A program made the translations under genes and the position numbers. Shown in pieces: positions 1 to 7,975 of a DNA stretch of 64,000 nucleotides. The stretch's first letter is position 1. Each line of letters begins with the position of its first letter. Below the pieces are notes generated by a model, which saw nothing but the letters and a program-made list of their open reading frames with translations, ran no database searches and was not told where the DNA came from. The stretch is from Woeseia sp. (GTDB taxonomy: Bacteria > Pseudomonadota > Gammaproteobacteria > Steroidobacterales > Woeseiaceae). The DNA lies in contig JAJFKW010000001.1 of NCBI GenBank assembly GCA_021773015.1, forward strand, positions 1,219,305 to 1,283,304, written 5' to 3'.

Positions 1-346
1 CGCCTGCATCAATTACCAGCCCTCTAACACCACGGGCCATCGCAGACGTGGCGAGCAGATCGCCAAACATGCCATCCGTGTTGTCGGCCGTAAGCGCGAC
101 GACCAAAATATCGCCAGGCCGACAAAGTTCCAATGCAACGTGAATCATCCAGTTGTCACCTGGGTGTGCAAGGATTGTCACCGCACTGCCTGCTATGCGG
201 GCACCTGCATAAATCGGCCGCATATAAGGCTTCAGTAGCCCGGTGCGGCCCTGCGCCTCGTGCACGGTTGCCACGCCGCGGCTTGCGATCGCCGCAATCT
301 CAGTGTCAGGCGCGCGTTGTATATTTTTTATCGCCACCGTTTTCAT
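1..346 (-). CDS. ligK: 4-carboxy-4-hydroxy-2-oxoadipate aldolase, 5' part (RraA/LigK family)
   Basis: This is the N-terminal 115 codons of an RraA-like aldolase; the rest lies beyond the left edge. The family (LigK, GalC, ProA) cleaves 4-carboxy-4-hydroxy-2-oxoadipate to pyruvate and oxaloacetate in the cytoplasm, the last step of protocatechuate 4,5-cleavage, and also decarboxylates oxaloacetate. The visible sequence has the family block [11 protein letters not shown], then GDILVV, then [21 protein letters not shown] near residues 95-115, which carries the family's active-site loop. The ATG (complement of 344-346) is 19 bases after the ligI stop, with an AAGG/AGGG-rich leader. It is the third gene of a leftward ligU-ligI-ligK run. 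The context favours the aldolase over a RraA ribonuclease inhibitor. Confidence 0.88.
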   Translation of the reverse strand, partial: MKTVAIKNIQRAPDTEIAAIASRGVATVHEAQGRTGLLKPYMRPIYAGARIAGSAVTILAHPGDNWMIHVALELCRPGDILVVALTADNTDGMFGDLLATSAMARGVRGLVIDAG

Positions 347-365
347 CGTAGCCAATCCCTTATCC

Positions 366-1229
366 TTAAAAGTCGAAAAGACGCGCTGGATTATCCACTA
401 ATATTCGCCTTTGCAGGCCCCTGTCGTCGATCATTTCCGGTATAACGTCCACTAAATCCGCATCATTCGGCATAATCTTTACGTTGGGGTGCGGCCAGTC
501 TGTTCCCCAGATACACCGATCTGGCGCAGCCTTAACACAAGCAGCACCGAACGGTGCGGCGTCCGTAAACGGTGGTCCTGCGGCAGAAATACGTTCGCAT
601 CCCGAAATCTTTACCCACAGGTCTTCGCTGCTGCGCAATTTTTGCAACAGTGCCTGAAATGGCATCTGTCCGACACCGTCAGCTACCGGTACTCGCCCCA
701 TGTGATCGATGACAACAGGCAACGGAATTAATTCGATTACGGCCTCATACTCCAACAAGTCTTTGGCATCGAAATGCAATTCGACGTGCCAAGGTAAATG
801 TTTCACCTTGTCGATAATTCTGAACATACGATCGAGATCGGGTGCGCCGCCCAAATGTTTGACGAAATTGAAGCGCACGCCACGAATACCACCTGCGTGC
901 AATTCTTCTATGTACTCGCCGGAAAAAGCATCGTCGGCATTGCATACACCGCGATAACGGCCCTCGCTACTTGAGATAGCATCAAGCATTGCAGCGTTGT
1001 CGGTGCCGTGGCAGCTCGCTTGCACAATAATTGCGCGCTCAACACCCAATATACTATGCAGCCTACTTAGATTTTCTTTCGGCGCATCGGGCGGTGTATA
1101 TTTACGAGACTCGGCATACGGAAACTGATCGCCAGGCCCGAAAACATGACAGTGTGTATCGCAGGCTCCAGGCGGCAATCGAAACGTTGGCGCTCGAGTG
1201 TGCGGATCGGGTGGTGCAATAGTTTTCAA
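366..1229 (-). CDS. ligI: 2-pyrone-4,6-dicarboxylate hydrolase
   Basis: This 287-residue amidohydrolase matches LigI, which opens 2-pyrone-4,6-dicarboxylate to 4-oxalomesaconate in the protocatechuate 4,5-cleavage pathway. The first strand carries the HxH motif (H26, H28 in THCHVFGP). The later strands show [15 protein letters not shown] and the terminal Asp in GTDWPHPN (D244). LigI-type enzymes are unusual amidohydrolases that work without a bound metal, the final Asp acting on the water. Length and spacing fit the family. It sits between ligU (34-base gap) and ligK (19-base gap) on the same strand, so the three are probably one transcript. Confidence is high for the family and high for the reaction because all neighbours are pathway enzymes. 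Confidence 0.92.
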   Translation of the reverse strand: MKTIAPPDPHTRAPTFRLPPGACDTHCHVFGPGDQFPYAESRKYTPPDAPKENLSRLHSILGVERAIIVQASCHGTDNAAMLDAISSSEGRYRGVCNADDAFSGEYIEELHAGGIRGVRFNFVKHLGGAPDLDRMFRIIDKVKHLPWHVELHFDAKDLLEYEAVIELIPLPVVIDHMGRVPVADGVGQMPFQALLQKLRSSEDLWVKISGCERISAAGPPFTDAAPFGAACVKAAPDRCIWGTDWPHPNVKIMPNDADLVDVIPEMIDDRGLQRRILVDNPARLFDF

Positions 1230-1263
1230 TGTTTCTCCGAGTCTGCCGAACTACAGCCGATCA

Positions 1264-2364
1264 TCATTTTCCATCCCAGATTTGCCTATTGACGAACACC
1301 TGACCTTGCATTATCGAACGTGCGGTTCGGACGATACCGACACGCCGCACCAAGTCGCTTGGGTTTGCTGAGTCGCCCGTCAAAAGACGAACGGTCAACG
1401 CTCCTGTTGGATGTTCAATGCCCAGCGTCTTTTCCGCTCCTTCTGGAATACGCGAAATATCGTGAGCGACCGACCCAGAAATCATACACGAGGTGGCTAC
1501 CGACACGGCACCCAACACGCCAATAGAACGATGGCATACGTGAGGTATGAAGGTACGCGTCGCAATAAGCCCCGAATGCTGCGGCGGTGCCACCAAACAC
1601 GTCTTCGGTATGGTTTTACTGCTAACGTCGCCTAACGACATGGCCGCGCCCGCCTGCAATCTGATGGCTTCCAGTGCAGCTTTGAGATCGTCATCAGCAT
1701 CAAGTGCCTCTGGCGCCTCATAGCCCGACAGACCAAAATCTGCCGCGCGCAACACAACAACCGGCATACCGTTGTCGACACAAGTTGCAGCTACGCCGTT
1801 GAACGAATCCTGAACATTGCCCGTTGGTAATATTGCACCGGTTGCCGAACCTGCTATATCGAGAAAATCCGTAATCAGCGCGGCATGTGTTCCCGGCACG
1901 CCGTCAATCGATGTGCTGCCATGGTAGGTGAGTGTTCCGCCTGGGGTTGAAATGGTGAGATGGGCGATACTTTGGCTATTCAACATGCAAACGCGAATGA
2001 TCGTCTCGTCGCCCGACGCCTTCATGAGCCCAGATTCCAGAGCGAAAGGGCCAACGCCTGCCAATATGTTTCCACAATTCTGCAAGGACGTGACTTTTTG
2101 TTCGGTAGGCATCACTTGCAAGAACAAAAAGTCTAAATCAGCATCGTCACGCGCAGAAGGGCTGACCAGCGCCACTTTACAGGTCAGCGGGTGCCCTCCA
2201 CCCAAACCGTCGATTTGTAAAGCATCTGGTCCACCGATCACTGAAAGCAATATTTCGTCGCGCAGACCCTGATCCTTTGGTAAATCGCTAGAGAGGAAAT
2301 ACAGGCCGCGAGAAGTGCCGCCACGAATCACATGGCATGGAATGGCTGTCTGATCTGATTGCAT
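1264..2364 (-). CDS. ligU: 4-oxalomesaconate tautomerase, PrpF family
   Basis: This 366-residue PrpF-family isomerase matches LigU/GalD, which interconverts tautomers or double-bond isomers of 4-oxalomesaconate before hydration by LigJ. The N-terminus has the family signature IPCHVIRGGTSRG (R14-G20), and the second half has the repeated fold with a GGGHPLTCKV block and a CGNILAGVGPFALE block that carries the usual catalytic Cys. An upstream in-frame start would add 39 residues of unlikely sequence, so I use the ATG at 2362-2364, directly before MQSDQTAIP. It is the first gene of the leftward run and diverges from the amidohydrolase at 2562 across a 197-base gap. PrpF itself acts on 2-methylaconitate; the neighbours argue for the aromatic role. 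Confidence 0.9.
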   Translation of the reverse strand: MQSDQTAIPCHVIRGGTSRGLYFLSSDLPKDQGLRDEILLSVIGGPDALQIDGLGGGHPLTCKVALVSPSARDDADLDFLFLQVMPTEQKVTSLQNCGNILAGVGPFALESGLMKASGDETIIRVCMLNSQSIAHLTISTPGGTLTYHGSTSIDGVPGTHAALITDFLDIAGSATGAILPTGNVQDSFNGVAATCVDNGMPVVVLRAADFGLSGYEAPEALDADDDLKAALEAIRLQAGAAMSLGDVSSKTIPKTCLVAPPQHSGLIATRTFIPHVCHRSIGVLGAVSVATSCMISGSVAHDISRIPEGAEKTLGIEHPTGALTVRLLTGDSANPSDLVRRVGIVRTARSIMQGQVFVNRQIWDGK

Positions 2365-2561
2365 AGTACGATGATAATGCCGCATCACCAGGGAAAAAGA
2401 CGAATGCTGCGGTGATATTTCGTTGCACGGCCATCGATATTCATCTGCCACCGCCCACTGACTCTGTGGATTCTGGCCCAATGTACTTCGCTATCGTTTA
2501 CGACATAAAATTCGTCAACGCCGTATCAGTTCAGAATTTCTTTCTTTCAAGGATCCTCCGC
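2365..2561. promoter_or_regulatory. Divergent promoter region, ligU-ligI-ligK / amidohydrolase-ligJ-pobA
   Basis: These 197 bases separate the two halves of the protocatechuate 4,5-cleavage module and must carry promoters for both directions. I see an AT-rich stretch around 2495-2510 (ACATAAAAT) and a good ribosome site (AAGGA, 2549-2553) for the rightward gene. I did not find a convincing inverted repeat, and no regulator gene is adjacent, so the controlling protein is not identified. Confidence 0.45.
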
Positions 2562-3590
2562 ATGACCAGAATGATCGATGTCTACAATCATTTCTTTCCC
2601 GAGGTTTACGCGAAAAAAATGATGGAAGTTAACCCAAAGTATAAAGATCTGGGAAAACGGGTGCGCAATATTCCAATGCTCTTCGATTTGGATGCAAGGT
2701 TTCGTTGCATGGACAAATTCGGCGACGAATACCGACAAATATTGACAGTGCCGATGCCACCGCCGGAAGTCCTCGCAGGCCCACAACAGGCCGCAGAACT
2801 CATGCGGGCAGCCAACGATGGCCTGGCGGAATTATGCAGCCAATATCCCGATCGATTCGTCGGCTTCGCCGCAACGCTTGCAATGAATAACGTCGACGCG
2901 AGCCTTGATGAAATCGATCGATGCATGGGAGACTTGGGCGCCCTTGGCATTGAATTTGCTACAAATTCGGCGGGCAGGCCAATGGATTTGCCGGAGTTCG
3001 AGCCAATTTATGAGAAAGCTGCGCTCGAATACGATTGCCCAATTTGGGTTCATCCGGTGCGCGGTGCGGACATGACGGATTACCGCAGCGAAGCGCGTTC
3101 ACGATACGAAATCTGGTGGGTCTTTGGGTGGCCATACGAAACCAGCGCATTTATGGCGCGCCTAGTCTTCGGAGGTTACTTCGACCGTTATCCCAATTTG
3201 AAAGTCATCACACATCACATGGGTGGCATGGTTCCGTATTTCGAAGGTCGAGTGGGCCCTGGCTGGGCGCAACTCGGTAGCAGAACGTCAGACGAAGACT
3301 ATTCTTCACTGCTAGGCGATCTAAAGCGTCCGCATTTGGAGTACTTCAAAATGTTCTACGCGGATACGGCATTGTTCGGAGCCAAAGAGTCCACTCGTTG
3401 CGGCCTAAACTTTTTTGGTGACGACAATGTGTTGTTTGCATCTGACTCTCCGTTCGACCCAGAAGGCGGCGAAATGTATATTCGAGAGACACTAAAAGTC
3501 CTAGATGAACTTGAATTGAATGGACAGTCTCGAGAAAAAATATTCTACAAGAACATTGAACGGATTTGCGGCAAGACGTTTTTCGACTAA
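2562..3590 (+). CDS. ACMSD-type amidohydrolase/decarboxylase, substrate unknown
   Basis: This 342-residue protein belongs to the amidohydrolase_2 group, which contains aminocarboxymuconate-semialdehyde decarboxylase, gamma-resorcylate decarboxylase, LigJ and LigW. Visible landmarks are DVYNHFFP (residues 6-13), WVHPVRG, ITHHMGG and the terminal ASDSPFDPEG, which supply the usual His, His and Asp metal ligands. The first motif reads Tyr-Asn-His where most of the family has His-x-His or Glu-x-His. An upstream ATG-less extension was rejected: the ATG at 2562 follows AAGGA by 8 bases. It is first in a rightward run with ligJ and pobA, so a carboxylated aromatic or ring-cleavage product is a sensible substrate. 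I cannot assign the exact reaction. Confidence 0.8.
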   Translation: MTRMIDVYNHFFPEVYAKKMMEVNPKYKDLGKRVRNIPMLFDLDARFRCMDKFGDEYRQILTVPMPPPEVLAGPQQAAELMRAANDGLAELCSQYPDRFVGFAATLAMNNVDASLDEIDRCMGDLGALGIEFATNSAGRPMDLPEFEPIYEKAALEYDCPIWVHPVRGADMTDYRSEARSRYEIWWVFGWPYETSAFMARLVFGGYFDRYPNLKVITHHMGGMVPYFEGRVGPGWAQLGSRTSDEDYSSLLGDLKRPHLEYFKMFYADTALFGAKESTRCGLNFFGDDNVLFASDSPFDPEGGEMYIRETLKVLDELELNGQSREKIFYKNIERICGKTFFD

Positions 3591-3766
3591 TTCGCAGGCG
3601 ACCTGAAACAGACTCTTGTTTGGGATTTTCTTTCCCGGCCATCGATAATACTGCATCACCATCAAGACGCATATCGGGACTCCGACGCGGCTGGTATTCT
3701 TATAAAAAGCAATAATTTACACTAGCCCTGCATAAACTGGGCAAACGTAAAAATTCGGGAATCTTT

Positions 3767-4774
3767 ATGATCATAGACTGCCACGGTCATTACACAACAG
3801 CACCAGCTGAACTGGGTGACTATCGCGATAATCAGAAGGCAGAACTATTACAGGATACAAATTTTCAAACCACTAAGGGATCGATCGATATCTCCGATGA
3901 TCAGATACGAGAGAGCCTCGAGGGGGCCCAGCTAAAATTACAACGAGAACGCGGTACTGACGTCACGATTTTCTCGCCGCGTGCGAGTTGGATGGGACAT
4001 CATCTCGGCAACGCTTCTACAAGCAAATACTGGACCGAGCATTGTAACGAACTCATCTATCGCATCACACAGCTTTATCCCGACAACTTCATTGGCGTGG
4101 CGCAACTTCCGCAATCCACAGGTAGCGGACTGGAAAATAGCATCGCAGAGTTAGACCGATGTGTTAGTGAATTCGAATTCGTCGGTTGCAATCTAAGCCC
4201 GGATCCGTCTGGCGGTTATTGGAATTCGCCACCGCTCGGGGATCGTTATTGGTATCCCATGTATGAAAAAATGGTTGAGCTCGACGTACCTGCAATGATT
4301 CATGTCAGTGCGGCTTGCAATCCCTGTTTTCATAGCACTGGTTCACACTATCTTAGTGCTGATACGACAGCATTTATGCAATTGATGACGTCCGATGTCA
4401 CTAAGGACTTTCCAACAATAAAGTTCATCATTCCTCACGGTGGCGGAGCGGTGCCATTTCACTGGGGCCGGTTTCGCGGTCTGGCCGATATGATGGGACG
4501 TCCGCCGCTGGATGAATTGTTGATGCAAAACGTCTATTTCGATACTTGCGTTTACCACCAGGCGGGTATCGATTTATTGCTAAAGGTCATTCCGACGAAG
4601 AATATTTTGTTTGCCTCCGAGATGGTCGGCGCAGTGCGTGGCATAGACCCGGAAACCGGCCAGTTTTTCGATGACACAAAACGCTACGTTGACAATGCGG
4701 ACATTAGCGACGATCAACGTGCAGCGATATTCGCGGATAACGCCCGAAGGGTTTATAGCCGACTCAAAATTTGA
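3767..4774 (+). CDS. ligJ: 4-oxalomesaconate hydratase
   Basis: This 335-residue amidohydrolase_2 protein matches LigJ, which hydrates 4-oxalomesaconate to 4-carboxy-4-hydroxy-2-oxoadipate, the substrate of LigK. The N-terminus is MIIDCHGHYT with HxH at H6/H8. Further landmarks are TIFSPRAS, GCNLSPDP, MIHVSAACNP (H179), IIPHGGGAVPFHWGR (H224) and ASEMVGAVRGIDP near the end; the last motif with Glu-Met is typical of LigJ. Length equals that of characterised LigJ. The start ATG at 3767 follows a weak GGGAA. It lies 176 bases after the preceding amidohydrolase, possibly with its own promoter, and 44 bases before pobA. Assignment is firm from recognised sequence blocks and pathway context. Confidence 0.94.
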   Translation: MIIDCHGHYTTAPAELGDYRDNQKAELLQDTNFQTTKGSIDISDDQIRESLEGAQLKLQRERGTDVTIFSPRASWMGHHLGNASTSKYWTEHCNELIYRITQLYPDNFIGVAQLPQSTGSGLENSIAELDRCVSEFEFVGCNLSPDPSGGYWNSPPLGDRYWYPMYEKMVELDVPAMIHVSAACNPCFHSTGSHYLSADTTAFMQLMTSDVTKDFPTIKFIIPHGGGAVPFHWGRFRGLADMMGRPPLDELLMQNVYFDTCVYHQAGIDLLLKVIPTKNILFASEMVGAVRGIDPETGQFFDDTKRYVDNADISDDQRAAIFADNARRVYSRLKI

Positions 4775-4818
4775 GACGAACGCTGCTGGCCGAGAAACCA
4801 GGAATTAGCGAGTAACCT

Positions 4819-5988
4819 ATGAAAACAAAAGTCGTAATCATTGGCGGTGGACCGGCAGGTCTGCTGCTCTCCCAGGTTCTAGACCAGCGCGGAATAGAAA
4901 GTATCGTACTTGAACGTAAATCTCGCGAATATGTATTGCAGCGTATTCGTGCCGGTGTTTTAGAGTGGGGTTCGGTAGAGTTTCTTCGAGAAGCAGGCAT
5001 TGGCGAACGCATGGATCGCGAAGGCCATTTGCACGATGGCACTGGCATCGTTTGGTCCGGTAAAAATCACTGCGTCCTAGACACAAAAAAATACACCGGC
5101 AAGCCAATGATGGCGTATGGCCAAACCGCAATAACAGAGGACCTTTACGCAGCGCGCGAGGCCATGGGCGGCACCGTGATCGACGAAGCAGACGATGCAA
5201 CGCCACATGGCATGTTGACGGATTCACCCTACGTCACCTTTCGCAAGAATGGTGACGAACAACGGATCGACTGTGATTTTATTGCTGGATGCGATGGCTT
5301 TCATGGCATAAGCCGTAAGTCCATACCTGCTGACGTGCTACGTAGCTTCGAACGCGTCTATCCATTCGGCTGGCTCGGTGTCATGTCCGAAACGCCGCCA
5401 CTTGATGACATCATCTACGCTAGTCATCCGCGTGGCTTCGCGCTGGCATCGCAACGTAATCCTATGTTGAGTCGCTATTACATTCAGTGTGAGCTTGATG
5501 CCAATGTTGAAGATTGGCCTGATGACCGCTTTTGGGATGAATTGAAAATACGCTACCCGAAAGAAATTGCCGATAAAATAGTTACCGGCCCGTCAATTGA
5601 AAAATCAATCGCACCATTGAGAAGCTTTGTAGCTGAACCAATGAGCCACGGCCGCATGTTCCTGGCGGGCGACTCCGCACACATCGTGCCGCCAACCGGC
5701 GCAAAAGGTCTAAATCTCGCAATCTCGGACGTTTTCTATTTGTCGCGCGCCCTGACTGCTTTCTACAACGGCAATGACGCAAGCTATCTGGAAAGTTACT
5801 CCGCCACCGCACTCAAGCGCGTCTGGAATGCGGCGCGGCTCTCTTGGTATTTGACAACGCTATTGCACCGATTCCCAGATCAAACCGATTTTGACCTCAA
5901 AATTCAAGAGAATGATCTCGAATATCTGGCAAATTCCGAAAATGCAATGCGTAATCTCTGCGAGCAGTATATTGGGTTGCCTTTCTAG
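4819..5988 (+). CDS. pobA: 4-hydroxybenzoate 3-monooxygenase
   Basis: This 389-residue flavoprotein hydroxylase converts 4-hydroxybenzoate to protocatechuate using NAD(P)H and oxygen. It shows the FAD dinucleotide motif GGGPAG (9-14), QRIRAGVLE (41-49), the mid-protein CDGFHG block (158-163) and GDSAHIVPPTGAKGLNL (284-300). Active-site residues known from the Pseudomonas enzyme are retained with a shift of one: Y200, S211, R213, Y221, P292 and Y384 near the C-terminal EQYIGLPF. Length matches the family (about 390). It follows ligJ by 44 bases and ends convergent with the Tat-type ThDP enzyme gene. It supplies protocatechuate to the 4,5-cleavage genes at its left. No PobR-type regulator is next to it. 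Confidence 0.95.
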   Translation: MKTKVVIIGGGPAGLLLSQVLDQRGIESIVLERKSREYVLQRIRAGVLEWGSVEFLREAGIGERMDREGHLHDGTGIVWSGKNHCVLDTKKYTGKPMMAYGQTAITEDLYAAREAMGGTVIDEADDATPHGMLTDSPYVTFRKNGDEQRIDCDFIAGCDGFHGISRKSIPADVLRSFERVYPFGWLGVMSETPPLDDIIYASHPRGFALASQRNPMLSRYYIQCELDANVEDWPDDRFWDELKIRYPKEIADKIVTGPSIEKSIAPLRSFVAEPMSHGRMFLAGDSAHIVPPTGAKGLNLAISDVFYLSRALTAFYNGNDASYLESYSATALKRVWNAARLSWYLTTLLHRFPDQTDFDLKIQENDLEYLANSENAMRNLCEQYIGLPF

Positions 5989-6028
5989 TGAGCGTCTGTC
6001 CGCCTTACTAGCGTTGCGGCTGCGGCCG

Positions 6029-7936
6029 TCATGTCTGGCGTGGCCGATTCTTAGCAATTGAGAAGTAGTCGTACCAATCTGAATCCTTACCTTCAAAGCG
6101 TTTTTCGATGATGACATCTAACAGGTAGGGTCGGCCGTCCGCCATAGCGCGTTTACAACGCCTTATTGCGGCAGTTAGTTTCGCGGGATCGTCAATTCTC
6201 TCCCCTTCAATACCGTAGGCATCTGCCATCGCGACGTATTTGATATCTGGGTTTCCTAGCTGTACACCTACATATTTTCCCGTCTCTACCATGCGTCCAT
6301 TGTAGCGCACCATGTTAAGCCGGTTCGCCTGATATTGACCATTGTTAAAAACGACAAATCCAATCGGTACTTCATAGCGGGAAGCCGACCACAAAGCTTG
6401 AGAACCGAAGTTGAAACTGCCGTCGCCCGAAAAGCACCACACTTCTTTGTGTGGGTTACCCATTTTTACACCGATTGCGGCAGACAACGCCCAACCGAGT
6501 ATGCCGCCAGTCGTATCAAAATTCTTACGCCGCTGCGTGGGTGACACGCGATGGTCGAACGTCAAATAGCGACGGAGGTGGTCATCAGACGTGACGACTT
6601 CAGAGACAATGTAGCCGTCTGGCTCGATTTGCCGGTCTAACTCCCGAACTAGCCTAGGTAGCGCAATCGGCGACTCATTCCAGTGCGCCTGCTCATTGTC
6701 CGAAATTACTTTTTGACGTTTTTGTTGAAAATCTTCGATCCACCGCTTACGAGCATTGATTGCAGATGTTTTAAGGTTTCGCTCGCCGAGTGCAATTAGA
6801 ACCTCCGACGCGGTCGTTTTTATGTCTGCGATGGCAGCTGTATCCACCGGAAAATTGCGGGCCACATCAGCTTCCGCGAGACTGGTGTGCATTATGCGCG
6901 TTGTCGGGTTGAGGTACGGCACTTTTGGTTTGGCGCTGCGCTTGAACATATGCGCGCCCAGACTCCAAAAAGTGTCGATCTTCGGCAAAATGCTACGGTC
7001 ATCTAGAAATTGTCCGGCAAAATTCGGATGCGTGGTCGGGAATACAACCGGAATTTTGCTTGAGGTCGTCACTAATGCACCAACCGCTTCTGCAATCGCC
7101 GCTACTTCTTCGCTTACCTCATAACGAATCGACTCGTTGCCAATGAGCAATACTGGAAATTGCGAGTCAACGAGTAGATCCGCAATTTTTTCAACATGTG
7201 ACTCTGGTGGCCGAACGTCGTATGACACACGCGAGCGCGAACGCGGAATGACTTCGGCCTTCGCAACAGGCACTTCCCAAAGGTCTTTCGAAAATGTAAC
7301 GAAAGTCGGTCCTCCCGGTGGTGCCTCCGCAAGCAGGAACGCCCGGCGAAGAACTTCAGGAATCGTCTCCGCCGTCATGACGTCCCATGTCCATTGCGCG
7401 TAGTCGCTAGGGAGGTCGTGCAAATTGGCGGCCTCAAGGAAGCCATCTTGCCCACGATAATCGACTGCCTGGCGACCGGCCGTTACAACGACCGGAATCC
7501 GATCGCGGTAGGTACTGACTAACTGGCCGAGCGCGTAGGCTGCGCCGGCGACAGAATGCAAACAGACGATGGAGGTGTTGCCGGTTGAACGCGAATAACC
7601 ATCGGCCATCGCCATCGCAACATGTTCGTGTAAACACGTTGCATATTGAAGTTGCGTTCTATCCACCAGCGCATCAAGAAAGCCGACCTCTTCGGATCCG
7701 GCAAGTCCGAAAACATACGGAATTTCCCAATCGATGAGAAACTCCGCCATCAGTTCGCCACCGCTAAGGTTTTCTAGAACTTTGTTAGCGACTGGTGGCC
7801 CTGAGTCAGCACTAGCTGCCAGCGAAGCCGCCATCGATTGTGCGCCGGCGAGTGAAATCCCTGCGGCAGTCATCTGTTGAATGAATACGCGACGTGATAT
7901 TGCGCTATCGACTAACATTTTTGACGACTTATACAT
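6029..7936 (-). CDS. Tat-signal thiamine-diphosphate-dependent enzyme (benzoylformate-decarboxylase/acetolactate-synthase fold)
   Basis: This 635-residue protein has the complete three-domain fold of ThDP-dependent 2-keto-acid enzymes. The N-terminal Pyr domain carries the catalytic glutamate in HEHVAMAMADGYSR (E104). The C-terminal PP domain has GDGSFNFGSQALW (504-516) followed by NN at 531-532, the Mg-ThDP site. The odd part is the N-terminus: SRRVF (14-18) followed by a hydrophobic stretch to about residue 42, a twin-arginine signal. Such enzymes are normally cytoplasmic. Folding with cofactor before Tat export would be compatible with periplasmic location. It is 39 bases downstream of an aldehyde dehydrogenase gene, which would fit a 2-keto acid to aldehyde to acid route. 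A second homologue with the same signal is at 35749. The substrate is unknown. Confidence 0.85.
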   Translation of the reverse strand: MYKSSKMLVDSAISRRVFIQQMTAAGISLAGAQSMAASLAASADSGPPVANKVLENLSGGELMAEFLIDWEIPYVFGLAGSEEVGFLDALVDRTQLQYATCLHEHVAMAMADGYSRSTGNTSIVCLHSVAGAAYALGQLVSTYRDRIPVVVTAGRQAVDYRGQDGFLEAANLHDLPSDYAQWTWDVMTAETIPEVLRRAFLLAEAPPGGPTFVTFSKDLWEVPVAKAEVIPRSRSRVSYDVRPPESHVEKIADLLVDSQFPVLLIGNESIRYEVSEEVAAIAEAVGALVTTSSKIPVVFPTTHPNFAGQFLDDRSILPKIDTFWSLGAHMFKRSAKPKVPYLNPTTRIMHTSLAEADVARNFPVDTAAIADIKTTASEVLIALGERNLKTSAINARKRWIEDFQQKRQKVISDNEQAHWNESPIALPRLVRELDRQIEPDGYIVSEVVTSDDHLRRYLTFDHRVSPTQRRKNFDTTGGILGWALSAAIGVKMGNPHKEVWCFSGDGSFNFGSQALWSASRYEVPIGFVVFNNGQYQANRLNMVRYNGRMVETGKYVGVQLGNPDIKYVAMADAYGIEGERIDDPAKLTAAIRRCKRAMADGRPYLLDVIIEKRFEGKDSDWYDYFSIAKNRPRQT

Positions 7937-7975
7937 GGCTATTCTCTATACCTTGTCGAATTTTTGCCGCCGGCC

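Noticed and set aside
2365..2481. 39-residue N-terminal extension of the PrpF-family protein
   Set aside because: The family begins at the RGGTSRG region; the extension has unlikely composition and would overlap the divergent promoter.
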